The notes below the pieces were generated by a model. The model had not been told where the DNA came from and did not search any database. It saw only the letters and a program-made list of their open reading frames with translations. Source: Erythroxylum novogranatense (lineage: Eukaryota; Streptophyta; Magnoliopsida; Malpighiales; Erythroxylaceae). From it: a stretch of DNA of 64,000 nucleotides. The DNA lies in contig CM057230.1 in NCBI GenBank assembly GCA_029891385.1, positions 14,025,372 through 14,089,371 of the forward strand, given 5' to 3'. The translations under genes and the position numbers were made by a program. This document shows, piece after piece, positions 35,181-46,687 of the stretch (position 1 is its first letter; each line of letters opens with the position of its first letter).

Positions 35181-36254
35181 ATGCCAAAACGAAAAATTGG
35201 AAATGATGTACCAATCACAACTACTGAGTATGCTGAAAAATGTGTTTGGACCACGGCTATGGAAGATGTTCTTGTTAATGCATATGTGCATCAATATAAT
35301 ATGGGAAATAGGCAAGGTGGAACGTTCACTTCGAAAGCACTTGATGAAATCTAAAGGAGATGAGAGAACGCTTTCCAAATAAACAAATTGACAAGACAAA
35401 AATAAAGGATCATATGAAAAGGCTAAAGAACAAATTTACACCTTGCTATGACTTATTTAAGCATGGACTCAGTGGTTTTGGATGGGATCCAACTACTAAT
35501 ATGTGGATTGCTGAGCCTGAAGTTTGAGAGAAGTTAATTGAGGTAACCAATATATTAGTCTTATAAGTAAATAGTTTACTTTCATGTAGTTTCTTTTTTA
35601 CAAATTCAATTATTTATGATGTGTGTATTTTACTTTTCCTAGGCAAAACCTGAAGCTGCCATATGGAGAAACAAGCCAATGCCATATTATGAGAAAATGC
35701 TTACATTGTATGGGCAAGATAGGGCAATAGGTGAATATGCAGAAACTGCAACAGAAGTGAGATAAAGAAGAGAAACAATTGATACTCCTGATCTTGAAAC
35801 CATAGATGACATTGACTTCTTAGTTTCTAACAATGAAACGACTTTGCATAACTTTAATGTGAACAATGCTGAAGTGGTGGAGAATTCTCTAGGGGAACAA
35901 TCTCAAGCACCTACTCAAGGTGCCACTAAAGGTGAAACATCATCCAAGAAAAGAAAAGGGAAATCAAAAAATGATGATGTGGGAATGGACTTATTTGCTA
36001 AATCTATAGAAAAACTGGTTGAAAGTTTTGTAAAGTCCACTGCAGAAATTGTCAAGAGTGGTCAACCAACTCGTCCTATGTCAGACAACGAAGTTTGAGC
36101 TCTTTTAGAAGGATTGGAGATTGATACAAACACATTACTCAAAGCTTACTACTTTCTCATTCGAGATGTTGATGCTCAAAGGGCCATAATTGGATGTCCT
36201 CCAGATAAGCGGAAGCAAATGTTGACCTATCTTATGTCTCTCAATAATCAATGA
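35181..36254 (+). pseudogene. Harbinger Myb/SANT-like ORF2, broken, copy A
   Basis: Starts MPKRKIGNDVPITTTEYAEK; CVWTTAMEDVLVNAYVHQYN and GGTFTSKALDEI match the Myb/SANT-like DNA-binding domain of PIF/Harbinger second ORFs, which help the transposase bind the TIR. Later parts are FKHGLSGFGWDPTTNMWI, RNKPMPYYEKMLTLYGQDRA and a basic linker SSKKRKGKSK. An intron separates about 35,540 and 35,642. Breaks: one-base loss at about 35,352, stop TAA after TEVR (35,764) and TGA after MSDNEV (36,096); the last two also occur in copy B. Confidence 0.85.
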
Positions 36255-36929
36255 ACTTAGTTGTGTATGGATATGACACAATAACTTAAATACTGCATTA
36301 GTGGTTTTTTTTGAACTTTTTTTAAGTTGCTTGTTCAAAGTGACCTTCAGTTTGGAGACCATAATGCTCTCCCATTTCTTATTTGAACTAACATTTTTTT
36401 TCATCCAAAAATTTGCTTTTATGTGTTACTTCAAGTTTTCATGCATGGGACCATCTTTAATTTGGGCTTCAAACTTATCTGTTCACAAATTTATGCAAAA
36501 TTTTCTGTATGGGACCAACAAGAAAGTTTTGTCTTTATATGCACCTTTCAACATAACGTCGTAATTGATTTAATACGTTGGAATTGTGAAAAAACCAATT
36601 GAGCTTGTTTTTGTGAAGTAGTAAATATTTGTTTAGAGAATATTATATTTATGCATAAGATGTGTCCCTCGGAATATAACATAGCAATTCATGGCAACTA
36701 TGCATGTTTTATTATAAGGGTAATTTTGAAAAAAAAAATATTACAAGCTATTCCATCCAATTCATTTTTAGTGTCATTTCTAAACAATGGTCAAAGGAGC
36801 CCCTCTCTTATTTTATTTAAACTTCCAAATAATGGAGTGACACATTTCGTTCCACCCCATTCCATTCCACTCAATTCCATTAATTGACATTCTATTCCAT
36901 TCAATCACAAACTCCCAAACATACCCTAA

Positions 36930-37252
36930 AGTACTTAATTTTTAAATAATATTTTAATTCAATGTCTAAGTTTTTAAATTTTCAATTCAGTAACTAACTT
37001 TTAAAAACTTAATAATTTACTTCAAATTATTAATTTTAATGACGTAGCTAATAGATAAATATCATATGATATCTACATTCCTATTAATCACGTATATTTC
37101 ACTATTTTCCCCAAAATTACTGGAAATTATGTGGTTTTTTGTAAATAAGTGTAACATGAGTGGCAACTTTGTTACCTGTAACAAAAAGAAAAATCACGAT
37201 CAGCCTTCCCGGTACTTTGTATATAAATACCACACGTTTCAAAACAAATCTG
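36930..37252 (+). promoter_or_regulatory. PTD upstream region, copy A
   Basis: Short spacer between the transposon and PTD. TATATAAA at 37,220-37,227 is a good TATA box, but it lies only about 30 bp before the chosen start codon, so either transcripts have almost no 5' leader or the TATA is not used. Confidence 0.5.
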
Positions 37253-38792
37253 ATGGCAAACTCAAAATCAAGTCAGAGAAACGTCCCTAATCCTCTCTGT
37301 TTCATTTCTATCTGTTTGGTTGGTGAGAAAACTGAAGAGAAGTTGGTGATTGTTGTTTCTAATGCAGGCACCACAGGAGGCGGAGTATGCATGATGAACA
37401 AGCAATGGAGAGATGAGCAGCATCCGTCATTCATCAATTTCATCTCCTCCTTCCTAGCTGCTAATTCCTTTCGTCTCAACTTTGTTCCAATAGCTCCTGT
37501 AAGTATATATTGGGTTTATATAGTACCTTGTAGATTTTCAGTTGTAATGAGGAGCATTTGATGTGTATGTGCGCAGGATTGCATATTCAACTGCGGAGGT
37601 TCGTCGGTGGCATTCATATTCGTCACTAAATGGGATTGCGCAAACCCAATCCCCATCTTCACTAGGTATTCCGCTTTCTTCTTATATCCTTCACATCATA
37701 TTGCCAAAATCTTTTTCGTCAAATAGGGTTTATTTGGCTATTTGTAGTCGTACTCAGATAATTTATGGGTTGGCAGAGTTACAAAGGTTAAGGGACAATT
37801 TGCGAACCTTTATGTTGTTGTCTCGCTTCCAACTAAGGAACTAAATGATTCTTTTGTTCGAGCGTACTTCAAGTGAGTGATGCTAATTACTATCAAACCA
37901 TGTATTTAATCATATGAATATGGTCTGATTCTAAGCAACTTCATTCCTGTCCTACTCTGCTTTGCTGCTCTTTTATGTGGTGAAGACTGGGAATGGAGAT
38001 TGGCAGGCCAACGTTTGTGCCAGTCCAAGACTTGGAGATGGGATTTGAAAATATTGTCAAGATCGCTCATGCTCGTGGAGGTAGCTCTTCTTCCTTTCAA
38101 TTGATGCTGCTGTATCAAATAGCTACGGAGTGCAATTAAACTGATTCTCTAAATGATGCAGAATGCAAGCGTCAGGGTGTTGTATCCAGATTGAAGGCTG
38201 AGGTTAGTTAAAAAAGTTATACTTTGTTGATCAATTTTAGCTTGGCAACGTTTTTTTCCTTGATTCCTTGTACTTATTGTTGCATATGAAGAGGGAGCAA
38301 GCAGTGCAAGGGATAGATGTTTTTCAGAGAGTAATTACCTCCATACCGGGCATCGATAGTCATGATGCAGTTGCGGTAATCTAGCTTGAAATTATTGTTT
38401 TTAGTTTTCCTGAAATGGAATGCTCCTAGATTTTTTCTGAAGAAAGTTACTGAGTTCTGCAACTTGTGCCTAAATTGCATGCAGTTTATTTTGAAATTCA
38501 TACATTCTGAAAAGACTAAGATAATACGATCTTGGATAATATGGAATTATCATAATTTTTGGTATTAAATCAGTCTAATATGGTCATATAAGTTCCTTAA
38601 TATGGTCATATAAATTCTGTGAAATATTTGTTGTTGTTTCAGCTTAATCAAGCTATTGGGTCGATCGAAGCAATAGCAAAGGCAGGCAAGGAAAGTATTA
38701 TGGAGAACACAGACCTTTCTGCTGACAAAGCTGAGACGATAACAAGATTCTTCAGAGATCCAAAGTTCTACCTCAGTCCTAAATTCAATTGA
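37253..38792 (+). CDS. PTD: PARTING DANCERS (PTD), meiotic crossover factor, copy A, 266 aa, 7 exons
   Basis: PTD is an ERCC1/Rad10-like protein that pairs with the XPF-like SHOC1/ZIP2 and promotes class I (ZMM) crossovers in meiotic nuclei. Exons: 37,253-37,498; 37,577-37,665; 37,777-37,872; 37,986-38,080; 38,162-38,202; 38,292-38,375; 38,643-38,792. All borders are GT-AG and phases agree. Diagnostic parts: [78 protein letters not shown] and the C-terminal helix-hairpin-helix-like half [20 protein letters not shown] with [16 protein letters not shown]. No break is visible. PTD is normally single copy, so two neighbouring copies are unusual. The N-terminal 40 residues are the least certain; a 45-nt GTGAG...TGCAG stretch in exon 1 keeps the frame either way. 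Confidence 0.85.
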
Positions 38793-39243
38793 TAGCGGAC
38801 AAGTGTAATTTGAGTTGTCATTCTCATCCTCAGACTTGACTTTCTGTAGTAATCTTGTTACTATGTTTCTTCCCAACAATTTAGATTTACAAGTGAAATG
38901 CTTATCAATAAATTGCCCTCAAGCACATATGATACTCTGAAGTTTGGCATTTATTTCTGATGTTTGTGAAGTAGTTTGAAGCAGAAATTCTTGTGACAAT
39001 CTCGGGGCCCTGCATGTTTTTTCAATTATTAGACTGCACTGATGAAAAGAAAAAGCCATCGGATGTATTCTAACTAATCTACCCCAAGAACATAAAGTTT
39101 CAATGAAGCAGTAACATCTGTGCAGACAAAAGGGTTGCTGCTAAGACTCCATCACAGTTACACTAAAGAAGGTAAGAAAACCTCTCAACTACAAAAAGAA
39201 GATCTCTAAAACCATCTTCCTGCAGCTACAATTATTGACACAT
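38793..39243. other. Spacer between convergent PTD and AK-HSDH pseudogene, copy A
   Basis: Holds the PTD 3' UTR (CAATAAATTG near 38,907 could be a poly(A) signal) and the 3' side of the minus-strand pseudogene. No gene is seen. Confidence 0.5.
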
Positions 39244-41180
39244 TCAGGATGGAGCACCAAGATATGAGGCTAACCGCAGTATATCACTGAAAACTCCACC
39301 AGCTGTGACTTGAGCTCCGGCACCTGGTCCACGAACAATTAGAGGCTGTTCTTTGTACCTTGTAGTTGTGAAAGCTATAATGTTATCAGAACCAGAAAGC
39401 TGAGCAAATGGGTGGTCTCTTCTATATCTTCGTAACTCAACACGTCCTACTTTCCCCGCAACATCAGCCACTCCCAGCATATCTCAAGACCTTTTGATTG
39501 CACAAAGGTATACCGATTATAATTAGAAGAAAAAAAGTTAAACAAAAGAATTAAGCATTTCTTAGTTTACCCTTTTAGAGTACTTATTAAGCTTTTACCA
39601 ACCGTGCATAACTTTGGTTTACAGGAACCAACCTTTGCAAGTACAACAATAGTTGCTGAAAGGGCTGACAAGATTTACTCATGAAACTATTTGAAACTAA
39701 GAAAGCAAGCATCTAAAGATATACTCACATCTCCTGCTATCTCAGCCTCTTGCCTTCTATTGGCCAAGTCTTCATAAATTCTTCAGCCGATTAGAGTGGA
39801 CGGAGAATGCTGTAACAAATATGGAAGCAATTCTATGATTGATAGACTATATGACAAATTTTTCATTGATCTCCACATTCGTAACAAAAAGATTATGCAG
39901 CAATAGCAAGACAAAATCAATTCCAGGTAAGTGGTTCTGGGACAAGGCTTTCCACAGGGATATCTGAGAGTTCCAACTTTAACCCAGATTCTCTTGCAAG
40001 AATTATAACCTGTGACATGTATTAAGGTGAGGGTGGAGGAATAAGTGTGACCCGTAGATAGTAAGGCTGTAACCGGAATTTCAATCTGCTCATTTGTTTC
40101 CTAAGTGCAAAGGAAGAGGACATATAAACTAAGAGCCCAATCATCATGCTCTCACCATAGCTGTACATTCTACATAAATTGTATTCACAAACCTAAGTCA
40201 TGCATTGGCAAGATGGATAAAATATATCAGAATCGAGTAAGCTCAAATTTGAGCTTTGCATAATTAAAAAGACAAAACTAGATTGCTTTCAGCTATAAGA
40301 AAAGGAAGGCATTGAATAGGCTGATACACAAACTATTAAATCAACCTCTAATTGAGTTTTCAAATGAGGATGTAATGTGAACCTAATTAAACAGAGCTTA
40401 CGTATCAAATAAGATTCTGTTTCGAAGACAATCCTCTTAAATTAACAGAGTAATGCTCAAATGACTTACAAGAAGTTCAATGCATAAGGAACAAGCTGCC
40501 CTCTTCCCTCATACCCTAACTCCAAGTCTGACGAGGACCAAACAAGTGACGGTAATAATCAAGGTAAATCCAAGTTAATAATGCACTTGATCTCTTAGTT
40601 GGTAAAGTAATGTGCCACCAATTAATCCAGGTCCAATAATCCCCATTGCAATGTCTATTTTTGAGAGATAGAACCTTGAATGGACAACTCTTAGAGCCCT
40701 TACACAGTCTTCTCGCTTTAAAACAACTGTAATGTTGTCCTCAGAGCAACCTTGAGCTATGGCACGAACATTAATATTAGCCTCAAATCTTTATCATAAT
40801 ACGAGGAGAAAAATAAATGATACACAAGGCAAAAAGAAAAATGGAAGCTACACAATGATATCAAAACATACACACACGCACACACATATGGTCCTTAACT
40901 TAGCTAGAGCATTGAAAAGAGTAGCACTCACTCCAGGTGTACTAGCCATTTTCTGACCAACTGTGGCCAAAATACTACAATTTGGAATGACAGCAACCTG
41001 GAAACAGATTATGTGGTGTTAAACATACTCGCCTCCTTGATCAGAAAAGTGAAAACTATAAAGATAAAAACAAAAAAAGATCACCTGAGAAAGACGTCCA
41101 CAAACCAAATCTTGGCGAAATCTTGACCGCAGAGCTTTTGCTATAGCATTTAATTCCTTAAGCTGTATGGTTCAAGGTTT
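39244..41180 (-). pseudogene. Aspartokinase-homoserine dehydrogenase (AK-HSDH) pseudogene, copy A
   Basis: Fragments in correct N-to-C order on the minus strand: ALRSRFRQDLVCGRLSQ (about 41,170-41,085), VAVIPNCSILATVGQKMAST (about 41,000), EANINVRAIAQGCSEDNITV with the ACT region and the Rossmann start AMGIIGPGLIGGTLLYQLRD (40,795-40,590), VIILARESGLKLELSDIPVE (about 40,000-39,930), EEFMK...RRQEAEIAGDV (about 39,790-39,730), and the C-terminal exon with HPFAQLSGSDNIIAFTTT and GAGAQVTAGGVFSDILRLAS to LGAPS (39,480-39,244). The aspartokinase domain and most of the HSDH catalytic core are missing, and a one-base change shifts the frame before the last exon. The parent enzyme acts in plastids in Thr/Met synthesis; this copy cannot. 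Confidence 0.9.
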
Positions 41181-41285
41181 GAACTTTTCTGCTTCTTCAA
41201 TTATTTACAGCTTTTGTAGTAGCATTTATAACCTGCTAATAGTTTCGATTCAGGACCCTCATGATTGATCACTTAATTGTTGCAG

Positions 41286-41395
41286 ACGGGAGCTTTGCTT
41301 CTGGACGGGAACACATTGAACTATTTTGGTAAGCCCATCCCTATATATCTCATTGCTTCCGTCCTCGGCGCGCTGAGGCTGGTGCTGAATACTAA
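41286..41395 (+). pseudogene. Lhcb5 (CP26) exon fragment, copy A
   Basis: After a TTGTTGCAG acceptor the sequence encodes [20 protein letters not shown], the typical C-terminal part of the CP26 light-harvesting protein. About 60 bp on, the frame shifts and the expected [12 protein letters not shown] continues in another frame. Copy A has lost 12 bp (a TCCTTGTTGGTG segment) that copy B keeps. The rest of the gene is absent, so this is a captured or relic fragment. Confidence 0.85.
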
Positions 41396-42154
41396 CAGAA
41401 TCATTATTTTTCTGCAACCTTATCTTTTAAATTTTTGTAACACAAGTTTTCTGAAAAATTTTAGCGCCAATGCATCAGTTAGTGTGAATGGAAATGAAGC
41501 GACATACGAATAAGACGTTGTCAAGATTTGCAATTTCTGTTGGTGTTCAGAAACTGCAAGTGCAGAAAAATAAAGAAGTACAGAACAATACGTGATAATG
41601 CGATGATATTATTCTTACTGGAAATGCCTTTATATAGACATCTCATACATCAGCAGAAACAGAATAAACAACTAAAAGCTACTCATACTCCTATATTCAA
41701 GGAATATTATTCTAAGCATATCAATTAAATCTTAACTTTCAGATTCCTCATGTTCAGAACAACTTTTGACTACTTCAATTAGAATCATTCTCAACAATTT
41801 CAAATGTATTTCGGTCAGCTTAATATTCTTTATCTTCCGGAGGAGCATGGTCTAATCGGGGCCAAGATTTGAACACGCTAGCAGACCGCTCACTTTTCCC
41901 TTTTTGCCCTTTTCATTAACATAAGTGAATTTCTAAATTTATAATTTACCTTAAAAGTATATTACTCACTTATCATATTCACCAAGTATCTTTTCTAGTC
42001 AACCATGTCAACCAAGGCTGTATCTTTTCTTTCATTTAGAACTAAGATTGTACCTGCAGATCTTCTTTCTTCTTGCTGTATCTTCCTTCTTCATCGGGAT
42101 TTCATATAGTCCTGCTCAGCTTCTATCTTTAGACACACTTGCAATACGAGATCC
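41396..42154 (+). promoter_or_regulatory. CNL2 5' flank
   Basis: Spacer of about 760 bp. The last 300 bp are homologous to the CNL1 5' flank and contain the W-box core AGTCAA at 41,997-42,002. A possible TATA box (TTTATATAGA) lies at 41,630, which may belong to the relic fragment instead. Confidence 0.45.
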
Positions 42155-45100
42155 ATGGCCGCAGAGGCTGTCTTGGCTGCCGGTGGAGCCGCTCTCGGTG
42201 CTTTCCTCAATGTTCTATTTGACAGAATGGCTTCTAGAAGATTCGTGGATTTTATCACCCGTCAGAAACTCGATGATGGGCTTTTGGAAAAGTTGAAGAT
42301 TTATGTGAACTCCGTTCGAGGTGTTCTCGACGATGCAGAGGAAAATGAGATCAGGAAGCCAGCTGTTAAACAATGGCTTGACGACCTTAAAAGTGCTTTC
42401 TTTGAAGCCGATGATTTGTTGGACAAGATTGATTATGAAGCTACTCGGCTGGAACTCGAAGCTGAATCTCGATGCGCCATAGCTGAGGTTCGCCAGTTTC
42501 TACGCCCTCGGAAGTCATTTAAGAAAGGGTTGAAAGCGAGGTTGATGAAGATACTGAAGACCATAGAAGATCTGGTGAATCAGAAGGATGTGCTTGGCCT
42601 TGGAGAGATCATAGGAGGTGGACAATCCACCCAAAGGATAACCACTACGTCTCTTGTTGAAAGGTCGAACATTTTTGGTAGGGAACGTGATCAGGAAGTG
42701 ATAACGGAAGTGCTGCTTTCAGATGATGTCAATCGCAGCAACAAGTTGAGGATAATTTCCATCGTGGGCCTCGGTGGGATAGGTAAAACTACACTTGCGC
42801 AACTCATTTACAGAGATGAAAGAGTCCAAAACCGATTTGATGTCAGGGGGTGGGTATGCGTTTCAGATGTGTTTGATGTTCCTAGAATAACAAGAGATAT
42901 TGTGAAGGAAGTGGCTCAAATGGCTTGTGATGGTAAGACTCTAAACCAGATCCAGGTTAAGCTACAGGAGGAATTGGCAGGAAAAAGGTTCTTGCTTGTG
43001 TTAGACGATGTTTGGAATGAAACTGTCAATTATTGGGACCAATTGTTAACGCCTTTGAAGTCTGGGAGTCCTGGAAGCACGATTATCATGACCACACGTA
43101 ATGATGGTGTAGCAACAACTGTGAGTTCTAGCTCAATATTTCGTTTAGGTGAGTTGGCTTCTACTGAATGCTGGCAGTTATTCTGCAAATATGCTTTTGA
43201 TGATGAACACTGTGATGATTATCCACATTTAGAAAAAATTGGACAGAAGATTGTGGAAAAATGTGACGGCCTTCCTTTAGCTGTGAGAGTAATGGAGGTG
43301 TCTTGCGCTTTAGGAGAAATATAAAGGATTGGGAGAAAGTTTTAAGAAATGATCTGTGGGAAGTTTCTAAAGATGGCATTCTTCCAGTTCTAAGATTAAG
43401 TTACCGATATCTTCCATCGCATCTAAAACAATGCTTTGCATATTGTTCAATATTTCCCAAGGATTATATGTTCCAGAAGGAGCAATTAATCCTTTTGTGG
43501 ATGGCAGAAGGCTTTTTGATTGAACAAGAAGGAAACGAGACAATGGAAGAAGTGGGTGAAGAGTACTTTGAGGAGCTAATATCAAGGTCTTTTTTCCAAC
43601 ATGTTAATAATTATTTTGTCATGCATGACTTGATCAATGACTTGGCTAGAGTTGTGGCTGGAGATTTTTGCTTCAGGTTTGAGAATCAAGATTCTTGTAG
43701 AAAGTTTGAAAGGCTTCGTTATTTTTCATGTGCGGCGGTGAAAAAAGAATCATCATCTCTGCAACTTTCGAGCATCTTCAAATCTCACCTCTTGCGCACG
43801 TTCTTACTAGTGTATCATACAGAATGGGAGCTGCAGGAGATCATTCCTGATTTATTTCTAAATCAGCAACGATTAAGAGTGCTATCTTTGTCCGAATGTG
43901 GGAATGTTTTTAAGTTGCCCAGTTCAATCAGCCATCTGGAACATTTGAGATATCTAGATCTTTCTTCAACAGCAATTAGAAGTTTACCTGAATGCTTGTG
44001 TAGTTTCTACAATTTACAAACTTTGAATTTATTTTGGTGCGAGCATCTTGCTAAGTTGCCGATTAAGATGGGCAGGTTGATTAATATGCACCATCTTGAT
44101 ATTGGAGGAACAAATTTGCAAGAGATGCCTCCAAATATGGGCAAACTGATAAAGCTGCAAACCTTAACTGATTTCTTTGTGGGAAAGCGGGAGGATGTGG
44201 TGTTAAAGAATTGGGAGCCTTCAACAGCTTAGAGGAAAGCTTAGAATTGTAACCTTCAACATGTTGTGAACGCCAAAGACGCTTTTGAAGCCAAGATCAA
44301 GTGTAAGAAGAACCTTAAGGAGTTGGAGTTATATTGGAAATATGGTACTGATTATTCACATCATCAAAAGGCTGTACTCGACGGGTTGCAGCCTCCCACA
44401 GAAATAGAAGGCATTTCAATCATTAATTATGGAGGTACTAGCTTTCCAAATTGGTTAGAGAGTCTTCGTTCACCAATTTAGTCTCTTTGGTGCTTATGGG
44501 ATGTTACTACTGTTCCTCCCTGCCACCAATTGGGCAGATGTCTAATCTCAAGTATTTGAAAATTAGAGAATTTTATGAAGTGAGGGTAATTGATTCTGAT
44601 TTCTATGGTAGATGCGTCTCAGTAGTGAAGCCATTTCAATCTCTTGAGATCATACGCTTTGAAGCTATGCCTCAGTGGCAAGAGTGGAGACCTTGTGGAG
44701 GAGAAGGTGAGAGTGAAAGTGGAGCCTTTCCTTGTCTCAAAGAGCTAAGTTTAATAAATTGTCCGAACTTAGAAGGCGCTCTACCTATTCATCTTCCTCT
44801 TTGACAAAGCTTGTGATTGAGAATTCTCCGCAGCTTCAAAATTGTGTTCCAAATGCTCCCAACCTTTCTTCACTACAATTAGCTAAAGGTAATTATGTGC
44901 CCCACTTCAGTAGTTCCAACCATCTCGCAATTATTGACATCCAAGAATCTGTACTGGAAAAGATTGGGCAACTTGGCTCTTCATTTGAAGAAATTTCAAT
45001 TGCCAAACATGAACCACTTCAGTGCTTTCCATTAGAGCTGTTCCTAAGTTAAAGAGTCTGAGAATTGAAGAATGTCCACATTTTGAATCATTTTGTTCCC

Positions 45101-45921
45101 CCAATCAAAAATTTGTCTCTTTTGAATTTCTGACAAAGCTTATCCTTAAGGATTGTCCAAAACTGAAGTTTCTACCAGAGCGTATGCATTCTCTTCTCCA
45201 TACCCTTTTGACGTTGCAAATAACTACATGCCCAGAAATTGAGACATTTTCAAGAGATGGTTTGCCTTTGAAACTACAATCACTTGCTATCTCCAATTGC
45301 AACAAACTTATTGCTGGGCGTATACATTGGGATTTGCAGAAACTTACCTCTTTTACTACCTTCAGTTTTGGGGATTATGAAGCGGAAGAAATGGAATGCT
45401 TCCCAGAGTTGACCCTGTTGCCTCCACTCTTACTAATCTTGGGATTTACAATCTGCCATATTTAAAATCTCTGAACTACGAAGGGCTTCAACGTTTGATT
45501 CTCTTGAAAGGTTGATAATCACTAATTGTCGTAGGCTCCAGTTGGTGCGAGACGAGGGTTTGCCCTCTACGCTACCCATCTCAACATAAGATTTCATGAT
45601 CTCACATCTCTCAGAGAATTGTGCATTGAGGAATGCCCTAAGATTGTATCCCTAACAGAAGAAGGGCTGCCATCCAATCTAATCAGTCTTGTGCTGTATA
45701 ATCTCCAGAATCTGAGTTTGTGGAAGGACTTCCACCTTACTTCCCTCAAAGCTTGAGAATTAATAGGTGCCTCACCTGAAAACCTTGCCAGAGGGGGCTT
45801 GCCATCCTCCCTTTCTTCTCTACAGATCTGGTGGTGTCCTTTACTAGAGAAAAGGTATAGGAGAAAGAAGGGGAAGTATTGGGCCAAAATTTCACACATT
45901 CCAAACATTTATATATGTTGA
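42155..45921 (+). pseudogene. CNL2: CC-NBS-LRR gene, copy A, broken by several one-base deletions
   Basis: From ATG 42,155 (MAAEAVLAAGGAALGAFLN) the CC and NB-ARC are intact through GLGGIGKTT, LLVLDDVW and GLPLA. A missing G near 43,293 then shifts the frame, followed by the frame with CFAYCSIFPKDY, MHD and the first LRRs (43,303-44,232). Further one-base losses near 44,190, 44,212, 44,249, 44,458, 44,797 and 45,044 split the LRR. At about 45,420 the frame ends ...TICHI as in CNL1, and the last LRRs up to a stop at 45,919-45,921 have further small indels. Every loss between 42,155 and 45,410 is intact in CNL3, so the unit ancestor was open there. Real pseudogenisation and sequencing error are both possible. 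Confidence 0.85.
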
Positions 45922-46687
45922 TCGATGAAGCGTTATAAAGGTACTTATTGACCATATTGATCATAATTTGTATCCAAAGTATGTTGATATTCTTTTTTTG
46001 GAAAAATTATGATATTCTTCATGTTGAAATATTTAATGAAATATCATACAGAGTTGTGTTATGAATTCAACTTTAAAAAGTGTGCAAAATTTTAGGAATT
46101 ATTTGATACTTATTCCCAACTTAACTCTATGCCATGTTGAATGATAACTTATCTTTACTATATGATCTAGTAAGAATCTAAGATAAAACTGTATTGCAAT
46201 ATTCTAGTGATCGAATTTACATTTTATATTAAAATTTTGTCATTTTTAGATTGTGATTACCATTTTCTCAGCTGATTATGCATACAAATTCTGATTAGAA
46301 AAATGTTGTTGAGATTTGGTTTTGCAATTAATTATACTATGATATGCGTATTATACAGCTAATTAATTACTTGTCTTTTTATTGCTCAACATAGTTCCCA
46401 GAGGAAGTGAGGACGGCCTAGCATATTTTGACATGCCAATTCAGAGATGAAACCTACAGAAACCTTGAGTTTGTCAGGAAGAAGGACGTGAATGGTAAAG
46501 ATTTGGTAAGTGAGATCAAATAACAAATGAGCAGTTTTTTTCATAGTTTATTATGGTATTTATTATTACTAGGTTTATAATCTGATTCAAAATCTTGAAC
46601 ATTACAACCCAAATGAGATTTTTTAATTTTTGGTGAGGTTTGTAACAGCAGAAAAGTCAAGGGTTCATTTAAGTCATATTATATTAT
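45922..46687 (+). repeat. CNL2 3' flank, paralogous to 12,866-13,565
   Basis: Colinear with the CNL1 3' flank up to AAAAGTCAAGGGTTCATTTAAG, then after TATTATATTATT the sequence becomes DedA intron. The microhomology TTAT at 46,684-46,687 marks the joint. Confidence 0.85.

Larger units (their letters stand above)
32407..36926 (+). mobile_element. PIF/Harbinger DNA transposon, copy A (4,520 bp)
   Basis: The ends are inverted repeats: left GGGTATATTTGGATG and right, reverse-complemented, GGGTATGTTTGGGAG, with GGAATGGAATG-rich subterminal parts on the left and CATTCCATTCC on the right. TAA flanks both sides (32,404-32,406 and 36,927-36,929), the usual 3-bp duplication. Inside are the two typical genes, a DDE transposase and a Myb/SANT-like protein, both broken. 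It is present at the same place in copy B, so insertion predates the segmental duplication. Confidence 0.93.

Noticed and set aside
40866..40890. CA repeat as a regulatory element in the AK-HSDH pseudogene
   Set aside because: Short (CA)n microsatellite in an intron-derived part, different in length between copies; no sign of function.
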